Source: Kitasatospora acidiphila (GTDB taxonomy: Bacteria; Actinomycetota; Actinomycetes; Streptomycetales; Streptomycetaceae). From it: 64,000 nt of DNA. The notes beneath the pieces were generated by a model. The model saw only the letters and a program-made list of their open reading frames with translations. It was not told where the DNA came from and did no database searches. Positions within the stretch are counted from its first letter, which is position 1; every line of letters begins with the position of its first letter. The position numbers were made by a program, and so were the translations under genes. The stretch covers positions 2,356,001 through 2,420,000 of the forward strand of contig NZ_VIGB01000003.1 in the NCBI RefSeq assembly GCF_006636205.1. The letters are read 5' to 3'. Below, in pieces: positions 45,711 through 53,281 of this stretch.

Positions 45711-46193
45711 TCAGCGAACGATCGCGCGCAGCAATCGCACGTACGGGCTCCACCGAGCCGGGTGTGCCACCGTGCCAGTGCAGGCCGTCTCCGCGCGGTC
45801 CAGGCTGTCCTCCAGGAGCGCGTCGTGGAGCGGCCGCCAGGCGAGCGGCCAGCTGAGTCGTGCCGAGCCGCGGGCGGTCATGGCGAGCGTGTGGCGCAGC
45901 AGGGTGTGCTGCTCGTCGACGGCCAGGGCGGTGAACTCGTGGAAGCCGTGGAAGCCGCGCGGTCCGGTGAAGCCGAAGCGCACCCACGTCGCGGGGACGT
46001 ACGCGTCGACGGTGTAGCGGACCGGGCCGTGACCGCCGACCGCGCCGACTGCGAGCGGACCGTCGAACCGCATCGAGGGCCACTTGTGGTTCGGCCATAG
46101 CAGGTCGCCGGTGTCGGCCAGGGTGTCGATCAGCGCCCCCACCTCCGTCCCCTTCGCGGGCAGCAGGCGTTCGTGCACGTTGTAGACAGCCAT
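45711..46193 (-). CDS. SRPBCC-family protein
   Basis: 160 residues. The START/Bet v1-like fold is suggested by the pattern VYNVHERLLPAKGTEVGALI, LLWPNHKWPSMRFDGPLAVG, VRYTVDAYVPATWVRFGFT and FTALAVDEQHTLLRHTLAM, typical of SRPBCC proteins that bind hydrophobic ligands. ATG at 46193 has a strong GAAGGTGAG site; upstream in-frame codons overlap the operator. It is divergent from a TetR regulator across 64 bases containing two palindromes, so it is very likely the regulator's target. Confidence 0.75.
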   Translation of the reverse strand: MAVYNVHERLLPAKGTEVGALIDTLADTGDLLWPNHKWPSMRFDGPLAVGAVGGHGPVRYTVDAYVPATWVRFGFTGPRGFHGFHEFTALAVDEQHTLLRHTLAMTARGSARLSWPLAWRPLHDALLEDSLDRAETACTGTVAHPARWSPYVRLLRAIVR

Positions 46194-46214
46194 CGGCTCA
46201 CCTTCCGGCAGTTC

Positions 46215-46254
46215 TAGAGAGTGCTCTCTAATTATTTTGGAGAGTACCCTCCAA
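46215..46254. promoter_or_regulatory. Two palindromic TetR operators
   Basis: TAGAGAGTGCTCTCTA (46215-46230) and TTGGAGAGTACCCTCCAA (46237-46254) are two related dyads, sharing a GAGAGT half, in the gap between the SRPBCC gene and tetR. The second abuts the tetR start, as expected for autoregulation. Confidence 0.65.
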
Positions 46255-46257
46255 CTC

Positions 46258-46911
46258 ATGGCGAGACCACCCCGCTTCGACTCCGATCAGCTCCTCGACG
46301 CTGCGGTCCGGCTGGCCTGCGGGTCAGGCCCGGCCGCGGTGACCATGTCCGCGGTCGCGGAAGCGGCCGGAGCCCCGAGCGGCTCGGTGTACTACCGCTT
46401 CCCGGGGCGGAGCGCTCTGCTCGCCGAGTTGTGGCTGCGGACCGTCGACCGGTTCCAGCGGGGTTACCTCGCGGCCTTCGGCAGGGTTCTCGGCGAGGAC
46501 CTCGATCCCGTGCTGCTCGCCACGATCGCCGACGCGCGGCAGACGGCACGGGAAGCGGCCCGCCAGGTGGTTGAGTGGAGCCGCTCCCACCCGGACGAGG
46601 CGGCTCTACTCCTCTACGGCCCTGATGACTTCGGGCGCGCGGACTGGTCGCAGGAGCACCGGCTGCGCGCGGATCGCGGCAACCAGCGCGTGCACAGCGC
46701 GCTCGCTGCACTCGCCGCACTGCTGAGCGCCGGGGAGCCGGCCAAGGACCCCCAGGCCGTCGAACGAGTGGTGCTTGCCCTGATCGAGCTGCCGCTCTCG
46801 CTGGTCCGACGCCACCTGCGTGCCGGCGCGCAACTCCCCGAACACGCCGAGAGGCTCGCCGAGGAATGCGCCGACGACCTCCTCGCCCGGCTCACCCCGC
46901 GCCGTCCGTAA
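46258..46911 (+). CDS. TetR-family transcriptional regulator
   Basis: 217 residues from ATG at 46258. The N-terminal helix-turn-helix is FDSDQLLDAAVRLACGSGPA, VTMSAVAEAAGAPSGSVYYR, FPGRSALLAELWLRT, the classic TetR pattern. The remaining helical domain would bind an effector. A TTG in frame at 46237 lies inside the second operator and is less likely. It is divergent from the SRPBCC gene and probably represses both. Confidence 0.88.
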   Translation: MARPPRFDSDQLLDAAVRLACGSGPAAVTMSAVAEAAGAPSGSVYYRFPGRSALLAELWLRTVDRFQRGYLAAFGRVLGEDLDPVLLATIADARQTAREAARQVVEWSRSHPDEAALLLYGPDDFGRADWSQEHRLRADRGNQRVHSALAALAALLSAGEPAKDPQAVERVVLALIELPLSLVRRHLRAGAQLPEHAERLAEECADDLLARLTPRRP

Positions 46912-46923
46912 CCGACTTGCCCG

Positions 46924-46953
46924 GGGTGAGCCGGGGAAGGCAGCGGCTCACCC
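46924..46953. terminator. Bidirectional terminator between tetR and the permease gene
   Basis: GGGTGAGCCG / CGGCTCACCC with a 10-nt loop, placed between the convergent ends of tetR (46911) and the ABC permease (46995). Confidence 0.55.
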
Positions 46954-46994
46954 GGTCCCGCTCCGCGGTCGACGTGCTCGTTCGCGCCGCCGGG

Positions 46995-47780
46995 TCAGCG
47001 CTCGAGTCGCGTCTCGATCAGCCGCATCGCCGCGAACAGGCCGACCGCCAGCAGGGACAGCATCAGCAGGGTGGAGAACATCCCGACGGTGTCCGAGCCG
47101 TTGCGCTGGACGGCGAGCAGCTCGCCGAGACCATCACCGCCCATCACGAACTCGCCGACCACCGCGCCGGTGACCGACAGGGTCAGGCCGGTCCGGATCC
47201 CGGCGAGCACGCTCGGCAGTGCGAGCGGGAACTCGATGTAGCGCATCATCCCCCACCTGCCGACCCCGTCGACCAGGGCGGCGGCCATCACCTCCCGGTC
47301 CACGGTGCGGACGCCGAGCGTCGTGTTGACCAGGATGGGGAAGAACACCATCAGTGCGCACAGCACGATCACCGGTTCGACGCCGTATCCGAGCCAGAGG
47401 GCGAGCAGCGGCGCGAGCGCCACCGCCGGCACCGCCTGGGTCGCGGCCAGGTAGGGCTGCAGGGCGCGGGCCGCAAGGCGACTGCGGGCGAGCAGGTAGC
47501 CGAGCGGCACCGCGACGACCAGGCCCAAGGCGGTGCCGCAGAAGCTCTCGTAGAGCGTGGTGCCGGTGGCGTCGAGCAACCCGCCATCCCGCAGCGCGGA
47601 GACGAACTCCCGTGCGAGGTCAGCTGGATGGGGGAGGAAGAAGGGCGACACGCTGCCGCTGTCGACCGCCGCGATCCAGCCGGCGAGCAGCAGTACACCG
47701 GGAACGACCGGCGGCAGTATCGCCCTGAGCATGGCTCGGACGGCTCCCGCCCCGGCTCCCTGGCCGATCTGACTTGTCAT
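46995..47780 (-). CDS. ABC transporter permease, riboflavin (RibX-like) or NitT/TauT type
   Basis: 261 residues, about six membrane helices (ILPPVVPGVLLLAGWIAAV, ALGLVVAVPLGYLLARSRLA, VIVLCALMVFFPILVNTTL, and others). The EAA-like coupling loop is AAALVDGVGRWGMMRYIEFP, LALPSVLAGIRTGL, as in NitT/TauT permeases. ATG at 47780 follows an excellent GGAGGAGAAGG site. It is divergent from the FMN riboswitch, ribB and a binding protein of the same transporter class, so riboflavin or a precursor is the best guess (RibXY systems are known in FMN-riboswitch regulons). No ATPase gene is nearby, and no riboswitch is seen on this strand. Confidence 0.75.
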   Translation of the reverse strand: MTSQIGQGAGAGAVRAMLRAILPPVVPGVLLLAGWIAAVDSGSVSPFFLPHPADLAREFVSALRDGGLLDATGTTLYESFCGTALGLVVAVPLGYLLARSRLAARALQPYLAATQAVPAVALAPLLALWLGYGVEPVIVLCALMVFFPILVNTTLGVRTVDREVMAAALVDGVGRWGMMRYIEFPLALPSVLAGIRTGLTLSVTGAVVGEFVMGGDGLGELLAVQRNGSDTVGMFSTLLMLSLLAVGLFAAMRLIETRLER

Positions 47781-47911
47781 CAACCTTCTCCTCCCCGAGC
47801 CGCCTTGTGCGGCGGGCAGCGAGATCCTGTCACAAGGGGAGCAGTGGGCCGTGTGCTGCGGAACACATCCGTGAGGCCGGGTGGCTGTGCCATGATCGCC
47901 CAAGAGTGTTC

Positions 47912-48040
47912 GCGCGCTCCGGGGTCGGTGTAATTCCGAGCCGGCGGTGAAAGTCCGCGACCCGGCCGAAGCCATCGGCCGGTTGACCTGGTGAAACTCC
48001 AGGACCGACGGTGAAAGTCCGGATGGAAGGCAGTGCGCGG
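47912..48040 (+). ncRNA. FMN riboswitch (RFN element)
   Basis: Contains the conserved RFN core blocks in order: CTCCGGGGTCGGTG, CCGAGCCGGCGGTGAAAGTC, CGCGACCCGG, CTGGTGAAACTCCAGGACCG, ACGGTGAAAGTCCGGATGG. The ends GCGC (47912) and GCGC (48035) can close the P1 helix. It lies 245 nt ahead of ribB, which it should repress when FMN is abundant. Confidence 0.93.
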
Positions 48041-48107
48041 CGACACGTTGTCCCCACGGCACGGGCGTTCGGCGCCCGCCGGCGGGGCTTGGTGCTCGCT
48101 TTCCCCG

Positions 48108-48140
48108 GAACGGCGTCGGCGCACGGGGGACGAGCCGTTC
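48108..48140 (+). terminator. Possible riboswitch-controlled terminator
   Basis: GAACGGC / GCCGTTC hairpin followed directly by TTCTTCTCC, between the FMN riboswitch and ribB. It could be the expression platform; the U-tract is poor, so translational control is also possible. Confidence 0.35.
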
Positions 48141-48285
48141 TTCTTCTCCGTCGCGCTGCGCGCCGTCCATTGCGGCAGGCGTGTGCGCGGACGCGTACGC
48201 CCTGCCGGATGGTCCGCGTTCTCTCGCAGATCAGTGCATCGCCCGGACCGACCGTGTCCGCGCGATCCCGACCGCAGGAGAGCAC

Positions 48286-48942
48286 ATGGCAACCGCAGTT
48301 CACCCCGCGACCGACCGTCTGCAGCGCGTCGAGCAGGCGATCGAGGCCTTCCGTCGCGGGGCCTTCGTCATCGTCTTCGACGACGAGTCCCGCGAGAACG
48401 AAGGCGACCTCATGGTGGCCGCCGAGTACACCGATGAGGCCGCGATGGCCTACCTGCTCGACCACACCTCGGGGGTGGTCTGCGCGGCGCTGCCGTACCA
48501 GCGCTGCGCCGACCTCGACCTGCCGCAGATGGTCGACGACAACTCCGGGCTGCACGGCACCGCCTTCACCATGTCCGTGGACCTGATCGCCGGTGGTACC
48601 ACGGGCATTCCCGCCGACGAGCGCGCCCGGACGCTGCAGGCGCTCGCCGACCCGGGCGCACGGGCGGAGGACTTCGCGCGCCCCGGTCACATCTTCCCGA
48701 TCCGAGCCGCGCGCGGCGGGGTGCTGGAACGCGACGGCCACACCGAGGCCGCCGTGGACCTCTCACTGCTCGCCGGGCTGTCCGGGGTGACCACGATCTG
48801 CGAGGTCGTCCGGCCGGACTGGGCCATGGCCCGCCTCGGCGACCTGCGGGAGCTGGCCGAGCGCGAAGGGCTGCCCCTCATCTCGGTGGGCGACGTCGCC
48901 GCCTACCGCCGCGCGCACGCCTCCGCGCCGCAGCCGTCCTGA
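48286..48942 (+). CDS. ribB: 3,4-dihydroxy-2-butanone-4-phosphate synthase
   Basis: 218 residues, single-domain RibB: forms the four-carbon precursor of riboflavin from ribulose 5-phosphate. The acidic active-site loop is VFDDESRENEGDLMVAAE (near residue 31), with TSGVVCAALP, the FTMSVDLIAGGTTGI block, GHIFPIRA and the catalytic GHTEAAVDLSLLAG. There is no fused GTP cyclohydrolase II domain. ATG at 48286 has GGAG 6 nt upstream; earlier in-frame codons lie in the leader. It is under the FMN riboswitch and followed 45 nt later by a lipoprotein that may import riboflavin. Confidence 0.95.
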   Translation: MATAVHPATDRLQRVEQAIEAFRRGAFVIVFDDESRENEGDLMVAAEYTDEAAMAYLLDHTSGVVCAALPYQRCADLDLPQMVDDNSGLHGTAFTMSVDLIAGGTTGIPADERARTLQALADPGARAEDFARPGHIFPIRAARGGVLERDGHTEAAVDLSLLAGLSGVTTICEVVRPDWAMARLGDLRELAEREGLPLISVGDVAAYRRAHASAPQPS

Positions 48943-48986
48943 ATCTGACAGATCGTCAGAAGCGCCACGAGAAAGCGATTCCACAC

Positions 48987-50021
48987 GTGCACAGTTCCAT
49001 CCGGACCAGGCGGCTCCGCTGGACGGCGAGCTTGAGCGCCCTCACCGTGCTCGGCGCCGCCGCCATGGCAGGCTGCGGCAGCAACGCGAGCTCCGCCGAC
49101 CGCGCCGGCGGCCACGCCCTGACCGTCGGCCTCACTTACGTGCCCAACATCCAGTTCGCCCCCTTCTACGTCGCCGAGTCCCTCGGGTACTACAAGGACG
49201 TGGGCCTGAAGGTGAACCTCCACCACCACAGCTTCACCGACGCCGAATTCGGCGCGCTGGCCGCCGGCCAGGAGGACGTCGTCTTCGCCGGCGGCGACGA
49301 GATGCTCCAGGCGCGCTCCCAGTCCGTGCCGGTGGTGGACGTCGCCACCCTCTACAACCGGTACCCGGTGACCGTCATGGTGCGGGCCGACTCGCCGGTC
49401 AAGGCGGCCGCCGACCTCAAGGGCCACACCATCGGCACTCCGGGACCATACGGCGAGACGTACTTCGCGCTGCTCGCGCTGCTGCAGAGCGCCGGCCTGT
49501 CCACCTCCGACGTCCGGGTGCAGAACATCGGCTTCACCCAGCAGGCGGCCCTCACCGGCAACAAGGTCGATGCCGTCACCGGCTACCTCAACAACGACGC
49601 CGTCGAGTTCGCCCAGGCGGGAACAGCCGTCCGCACGATCCAGCCGACGGGGGCGGCAACCACGCTGCCGCTGGTCGCCGCCGGCCTCGGGGCTTCCCAG
49701 AAGACGGCCGAGAGTCGACAGGCCGACCTGAAATCCTTCATCGGGGCCACCCTCAAGGCCGTCCAGTACACCGTCGACCACCCCGAGGAAGCGGTGGACC
49801 TGAGCAAGAAGTTCGTCCCCGGGCTGGATGACCCCAAGAAGCGGTCCGACGCCCTGGCCGTGCTGAAGGCGACCGTTCCTCTCCTGCAGTCCTCCGGAAC
49901 CCAGCCCGGGTACAACGATCCGGCCGCCTGGAAGCAGATGGAGGAGTTCATGCGCTCCCACGACCTGCTGTCCAAACCGGTCACCGTGGACCAGGCGTTC
50001 AGCAACTCCCTGCTGCCGTGA
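48987..50021 (+). CDS. ABC transporter substrate-binding lipoprotein, NMT1/ThiY (RibY-like)
   Basis: 344 residues. Signal peptide with twin Arg near the start and a lipobox (AAAMAGC; Cys about residue 30), then the NMT1/THI5 fold: LTVGLTYVPNIQFAPFYVAE, SLGYYKDVGLKVNLHHHS, GDEMLQARSQSVPVVDVATL, GHTIGTPGPYGETYFALLAL. NMT1-type proteins bind HMP, riboflavin and related ligands. Location 45 nt after ribB in an FMN-riboswitch transcript suggests riboflavin (RibY). The start is GTG at 48987 with a weak GAGA site. The matching permease is divergent at 47780; no ATPase is present. Confidence 0.85.
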   Translation: MHSSIRTRRLRWTASLSALTVLGAAAMAGCGSNASSADRAGGHALTVGLTYVPNIQFAPFYVAESLGYYKDVGLKVNLHHHSFTDAEFGALAAGQEDVVFAGGDEMLQARSQSVPVVDVATLYNRYPVTVMVRADSPVKAAADLKGHTIGTPGPYGETYFALLALLQSAGLSTSDVRVQNIGFTQQAALTGNKVDAVTGYLNNDAVEFAQAGTAVRTIQPTGAATTLPLVAAGLGASQKTAESRQADLKSFIGATLKAVQYTVDHPEEAVDLSKKFVPGLDDPKKRSDALAVLKATVPLLQSSGTQPGYNDPAAWKQMEEFMRSHDLLSKPVTVDQAFSNSLLP

Positions 50022-50027
50022 TCGTCC

Positions 50028-50053
50028 CCCCGGGGCTGCCCCCAGCCCCGGGG
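50028..50053 (+). terminator. Terminator after the binding-protein gene
   Basis: CCCCGGGGCTG / CAGCCCCGGGG with a 4-nt loop, 7 nt after the stop codon. Confidence 0.6.
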
Positions 50054-50362
50054 AAGCCACCCGAGCGCGACAGGCCGTGACGCCACGCTCCTGACCTCAC
50101 TAGACCGGCGCCCGAAATGTCGACCAGTCGGCATGTGCTTTGCGCGGCGACCCGCGCTTCGCGACGGCGGCGGGCCGTCACGGGGTGCCGGGTGGGCGAA
50201 GCGGTCATGGACGTAGGCCATCAGCCAGCCGGCCGACAACCTGCCCGCACCGCCCGTCGCCACCGTGCACCTGCCCCGCCGCATCCCGACCGGCTTCCAC
50301 GGCAACTGGCTACCCGACGCCTGACCGACCCGCCCGGCCCCGGACCCACCCGACCGACTGGC

Positions 50363-50497
50363 CTACCAGGCCACGCCCAGGGCCTCCAACTGCTCGACCT
50401 GCTCGGCGCTGAGCTTCTCTCGGCGGCCCCAGGTGTTGCTAAGCCAGGCCCCCAACGCCAGCCCGGCTAAGGCGAGTTGTACAGCACTGCCCACCAT
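50363..50497 (-). pseudogene. Helicase-associated-domain C-terminal fragment
   Basis: A minus-strand frame ending LALGAWLSNTWGRREKLSAE, QVEQLEALGVAW. This matches the repeat consensus of helicase-associated (HA) domains (LGxWLxxxRxxxxxLxxxxxxxLxxLGxxW) found in Streptomyces mobile-element helicases. Only about 45 codons remain. It lies 64 nt from the tRNA terminator, in a stretch (50054-50560) otherwise without a recognisable gene. Confidence 0.45.
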
Positions 50498-50560
50498 GAG
50501 GCGGCGTTCCCAGGCCGATCAGGCGCGACCACCATGCGACCACCACCCCGCGGCATGCAC

Positions 50561-50594
50561 AAAAAGGCGCTCCCATCATTCCGATGGAAGCGCC
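50561..50594 (-). terminator. Rho-independent terminator of the tRNA-Pro remnant
   Basis: On the minus strand a 12-bp stem (GGCGCTTCCATC / GATGGGAGCGCC, one mismatch) is followed by TTTTT, about 20 nt after the tRNA CCA. This is the typical layout after a tRNA gene. Confidence 0.75.
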
Positions 50595-50613
50595 CTCCGA
50601 CCCGCGTAAACGC

Positions 50614-50658
50614 TGGTCGGGACGACAGGATTCGAACCTGCGACTCCTTGGCCCCCAG
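50614..50658 (-). tRNA. tRNA-Pro(GGG), 3' part only (probable att site)
   Basis: 45 bases on the minus strand match a tRNA-Pro from the anticodon loop (CTGGGGG) through the 3' anticodon stem CCAAG, the T arm (GCAGGTTCGAATCCTGT), the acceptor strand CGTCCCG and A-CCA. The 5' half (acceptor, D arm, CTTGG anticodon stem) is absent; upstream sequence does not pair. A tRNA 3' part cut at the anticodon loop is what site-specific integration of an actinomycete element leaves behind. It cannot make a functional tRNA. Confidence 0.75.
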
Positions 50659-50827
50659 CGTGGTTCACATAACTGCCGCTTCGGGGAGCACACCTCGAAC
50701 TCGGAGAGCTGATGTGCGAGTCGGACACCAGGCCAGCGCAGTCACCGTCCGCCGCATCCTGCGCACCGCCGGACTCGGCCCCCCGCCACGCCGACACACG
50801 GCACGCCGGGAATGGACCGCCGCCGCC

Positions 50828-50864
50828 TCTACGTATATACGTATTTAAGTCTATATTTGCGTAA
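50828..50864. promoter_or_regulatory. Probable IclR operator/promoter region ahead of the CoA-transferase operon
   Basis: An AT-rich island in GC-rich DNA: TACGTATTTAAG, then TATTTGCGTAA (50854-50864), 107 nt ahead of the first caiB-type gene. The 11-mer is repeated exactly upstream of the iclR-type gene (56641-56651). Confidence 0.55.
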
Positions 50865-50970
50865 GGCACGAGTGCGGACTACGGTGGGAAACACCCCGGG
50901 AGACCGGGTGACCCGAGGCCCTGGCGGGCCTCAACTCCCCTTTCCCATCAGTACTTTGCAGGAGACAGCC

Positions 50971-52461
50971 ATGCCCGACACACCCCGGCCCGAGGCCGAG
51001 CCCGAGTTCGATCTGATCGCCCACCTCGACGACGTCCTGGACGGCATCGGTCTGTCCCGCGACGACGCCGTGGCGGCCGTGGAGGTGACCGGCGAGGACC
51101 CGATCATGAAGTCGGTGGCCCGGCTCGGCGCCTCGATCGGCGTTCCGCTGCTCGCCGTCGGCACCGGTGTCGCCACCATCGCCAAGCAGCGTGGCGGCGA
51201 GAGCCAGACCCTCGCGCTGGACCTCAACAAGGCCGTGCACAGCCTGAGTCCGTTCATGACCGGCTGGACCAAGCTGAACGGGTACCTGCCCAACCTCGGC
51301 GAGGTCACCCTGACCGAGGGCGGCAGCGAGGTGATGATGGGCGAGCGGCTGATCAGCCCGCTGATGTTCGACATGTACCAGGCCCGCGGCGGCCGTTGGG
51401 TCGTCCCGACCTGCCCGTTCCCGCACCAGCGCGACGCCTTCCTGCAGTTGCTCGGCGTCCCGCACGACAAGGCCGCCGTCACTGCCGCGATCGCCGGGTG
51501 GGACGCCTTCGAGCTGGAGGAGGCGTGCGCCGAGAAGAACATCGCCCTCTGCGTCGTCCGCACCGAGGAGGAGTTCCGGGCCCACCCGCAGGGCCGGGCG
51601 GTGCTCACCGAGCCGCTGATCACGATTGAGAAGATCGCCGACTCCGACCCCGAGCCGTTCACCCTGGCCGACGTGCCACTGGCCGGCCTGCGGGTACTCC
51701 AGGACACCAAGGTGATCGCGGGCATGGTGGTCGGCCGGACCCTGGCCGAGCACGGCGCGGACGTGCTGCACGTCAACGGTCCGCACGAGTACGAGCAGGA
51801 CATCAACTGGGCCGAGGTCGGCCTCGGCATGCGCTCGGCCCGGGTCGACATCAAGGAGCCGGCCGGCGCCGAGGTCTTCCGCCGACACCTCGGCGAGGCC
51901 GACGTGTTCATCGAGAACCGGCGCGGCTCGGCGATGGAACGGGCCGGCTTCGGGCCGAAGGACGCGGCCGCGCTACGCCCGGGTGTCGTCTACTGCTCGC
52001 TCAACGCGTACGGCCACACCGGCCCGTGGGCCGAGCGCGCGGGCTTCGACCAGGAGGGGCTGGCCTTCACCGGCTACATGGTCAAGGAAGGCAGCGAGGA
52101 GCAGCCGCAGTTCCCGCCGACCGGCATCCTGAACGACTTCATCATGGGGTACTTCGCCGCCGCCGGTGTCCTCGCCGCGCTGGTCCGGCGGGCCACCGAG
52201 GGCGGCAGCTACCACGTCAAGCTCTCGCTCGCCCGCACCTCGGCCTGGTACCCGACGCTGGGCCTGCTCGACAAGGAGTCGATCGACTTCGACGGTGCCC
52301 CGCACCGCCTGGCCGCCCCCGAGCTGATGACCGCCGACACACCGCTCGGCGAGCTGGTGCACCTGGCCCCGCCGGTGCAGTACTCCCGCACCCCCAGCAG
52401 CTACCCCGAGCCGGTGCTGATCCCGCGCGGCTCCAGCAAGCCCGAGTGGCTGCCCCGCTGA
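50971..52461 (+). CDS. CaiB/BaiF-family (family III) CoA transferase
   Basis: 496 residues from ATG at 50971 (GGAG upstream). The second half carries the family III core: VIAGMVVGRTLAEHGADVLH, ADVFIENRRGSAMERAGFG, LRPGVVYCSLNAYGHTGPWA and ERAGFDQEGLAFTGYM, whose Asp in GFD matches the catalytic aspartate position. The first half has a related but weaker fold, as in two-lobed members. It moves CoA between carboxylic acids. It is first gene of a four-gene operon with an acetoacetate-decarboxylase-like enzyme, a dehydrogenase and a paralogue of itself. The substrate is unknown. Confidence 0.85.
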   Translation: MPDTPRPEAEPEFDLIAHLDDVLDGIGLSRDDAVAAVEVTGEDPIMKSVARLGASIGVPLLAVGTGVATIAKQRGGESQTLALDLNKAVHSLSPFMTGWTKLNGYLPNLGEVTLTEGGSEVMMGERLISPLMFDMYQARGGRWVVPTCPFPHQRDAFLQLLGVPHDKAAVTAAIAGWDAFELEEACAEKNIALCVVRTEEEFRAHPQGRAVLTEPLITIEKIADSDPEPFTLADVPLAGLRVLQDTKVIAGMVVGRTLAEHGADVLHVNGPHEYEQDINWAEVGLGMRSARVDIKEPAGAEVFRRHLGEADVFIENRRGSAMERAGFGPKDAAALRPGVVYCSLNAYGHTGPWAERAGFDQEGLAFTGYMVKEGSEEQPQFPPTGILNDFIMGYFAAAGVLAALVRRATEGGSYHVKLSLARTSAWYPTLGLLDKESIDFDGAPHRLAAPELMTADTPLGELVHLAPPVQYSRTPSSYPEPVLIPRGSSKPEWLPR

Positions 52462-52492
52462 CCGTCCCACCGACTTCGAAGGAGCGTCACCC

Positions 52493-53230
52493 GTGAACAT
52501 CGCGGAGATCTTCCAGGGCCAGATGACCACCCCGCTGGGCGCGCCGGCCTTCCCGTTCGGGCCGTACCGCTTCACCGACCGCGAGTACCTGAACATCGTC
52601 TACCGCACCGACCCGGTGGCACTGCGCCGGCTGGTCCCCGAGCCCTTGGAGATCGCCGAGCCGCTGGTCCGGTTCGAGGTCATGAAGATGCCCGACACCA
52701 CGGGCCTCGGCAGCTACACCGAGGCCGGCCAGGCGATCCCGGTGGTGCTGGACGGCGAGCACGGCGAGTACCTGCACGCGATGTACGTCGACAGCCCCGC
52801 GGCCATCGCGAGCGGGCGCGAGATCAGCGCGTACCCGAAGAAGGCGGGACGGCCGGCCCTGTACACCGACGCCGACACCCTGGTCGGCACGCTCGACTAC
52901 GGCAGCCTGCGGGTCGCCACCGCCACCATGGGTTACAAGCAGCGCCCCCTGGACCACGAGCAGGCCGCGGCCGAGCTGACCGTCCCGACTTTCATGCTCA
53001 AGATGCTGCCCGGCTACGACGGGTACCCGCGGATCGCCGAGCTGGTCCGCACCCGGATCACGGACCTGACCGTCAAGGGTGCCTGGAGCGGCCCCGCCCG
53101 GCTCGACCTGGTCGCGCATGCCATCGCTCCGCTGGCCGATCTGCCGGTGCTCGAGGTCGTCTCGGCCAGCCACATCCTGACCGACCTCACGCTCTCCCCG
53201 GCGACCCTGGTCCACGACTACCTCGCCTGA
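52493..53230 (+). CDS. Acetoacetate decarboxylase family protein
   Basis: 245 residues. The Schiff-base lysine motif is present as SGREISAYPKKAGRPALY (two adjacent Lys, near residues 120-121), with the family's beta-barrel blocks (YRFTDREYLNIVYRTDPVAL, FEVMKMPDTTGLGSYTEAGQ). Decarboxylates beta-keto acids. The start is GTG at 52493 after GAAGGAG; it lies 31 nt behind the CoA transferase. With the downstream dehydrogenase it could oxidise a beta-hydroxy acid and then remove CO2. Confidence 0.88.
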   Translation: MNIAEIFQGQMTTPLGAPAFPFGPYRFTDREYLNIVYRTDPVALRRLVPEPLEIAEPLVRFEVMKMPDTTGLGSYTEAGQAIPVVLDGEHGEYLHAMYVDSPAAIASGREISAYPKKAGRPALYTDADTLVGTLDYGSLRVATATMGYKQRPLDHEQAAAELTVPTFMLKMLPGYDGYPRIAELVRTRITDLTVKGAWSGPARLDLVAHAIAPLADLPVLEVVSASHILTDLTLSPATLVHDYLA

Positions 53231-53281
53231 CCCTCCGGCCCCACGTCCTCCCCCTCCCTTCCTGCCACGAAAGGCACTGTC

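Noticed and set aside
46237..46257. TTG at 46237 as the tetR start
   Set aside because: It lies inside a palindromic operator and has no ribosome site; homology starts at the ATG at 46258.
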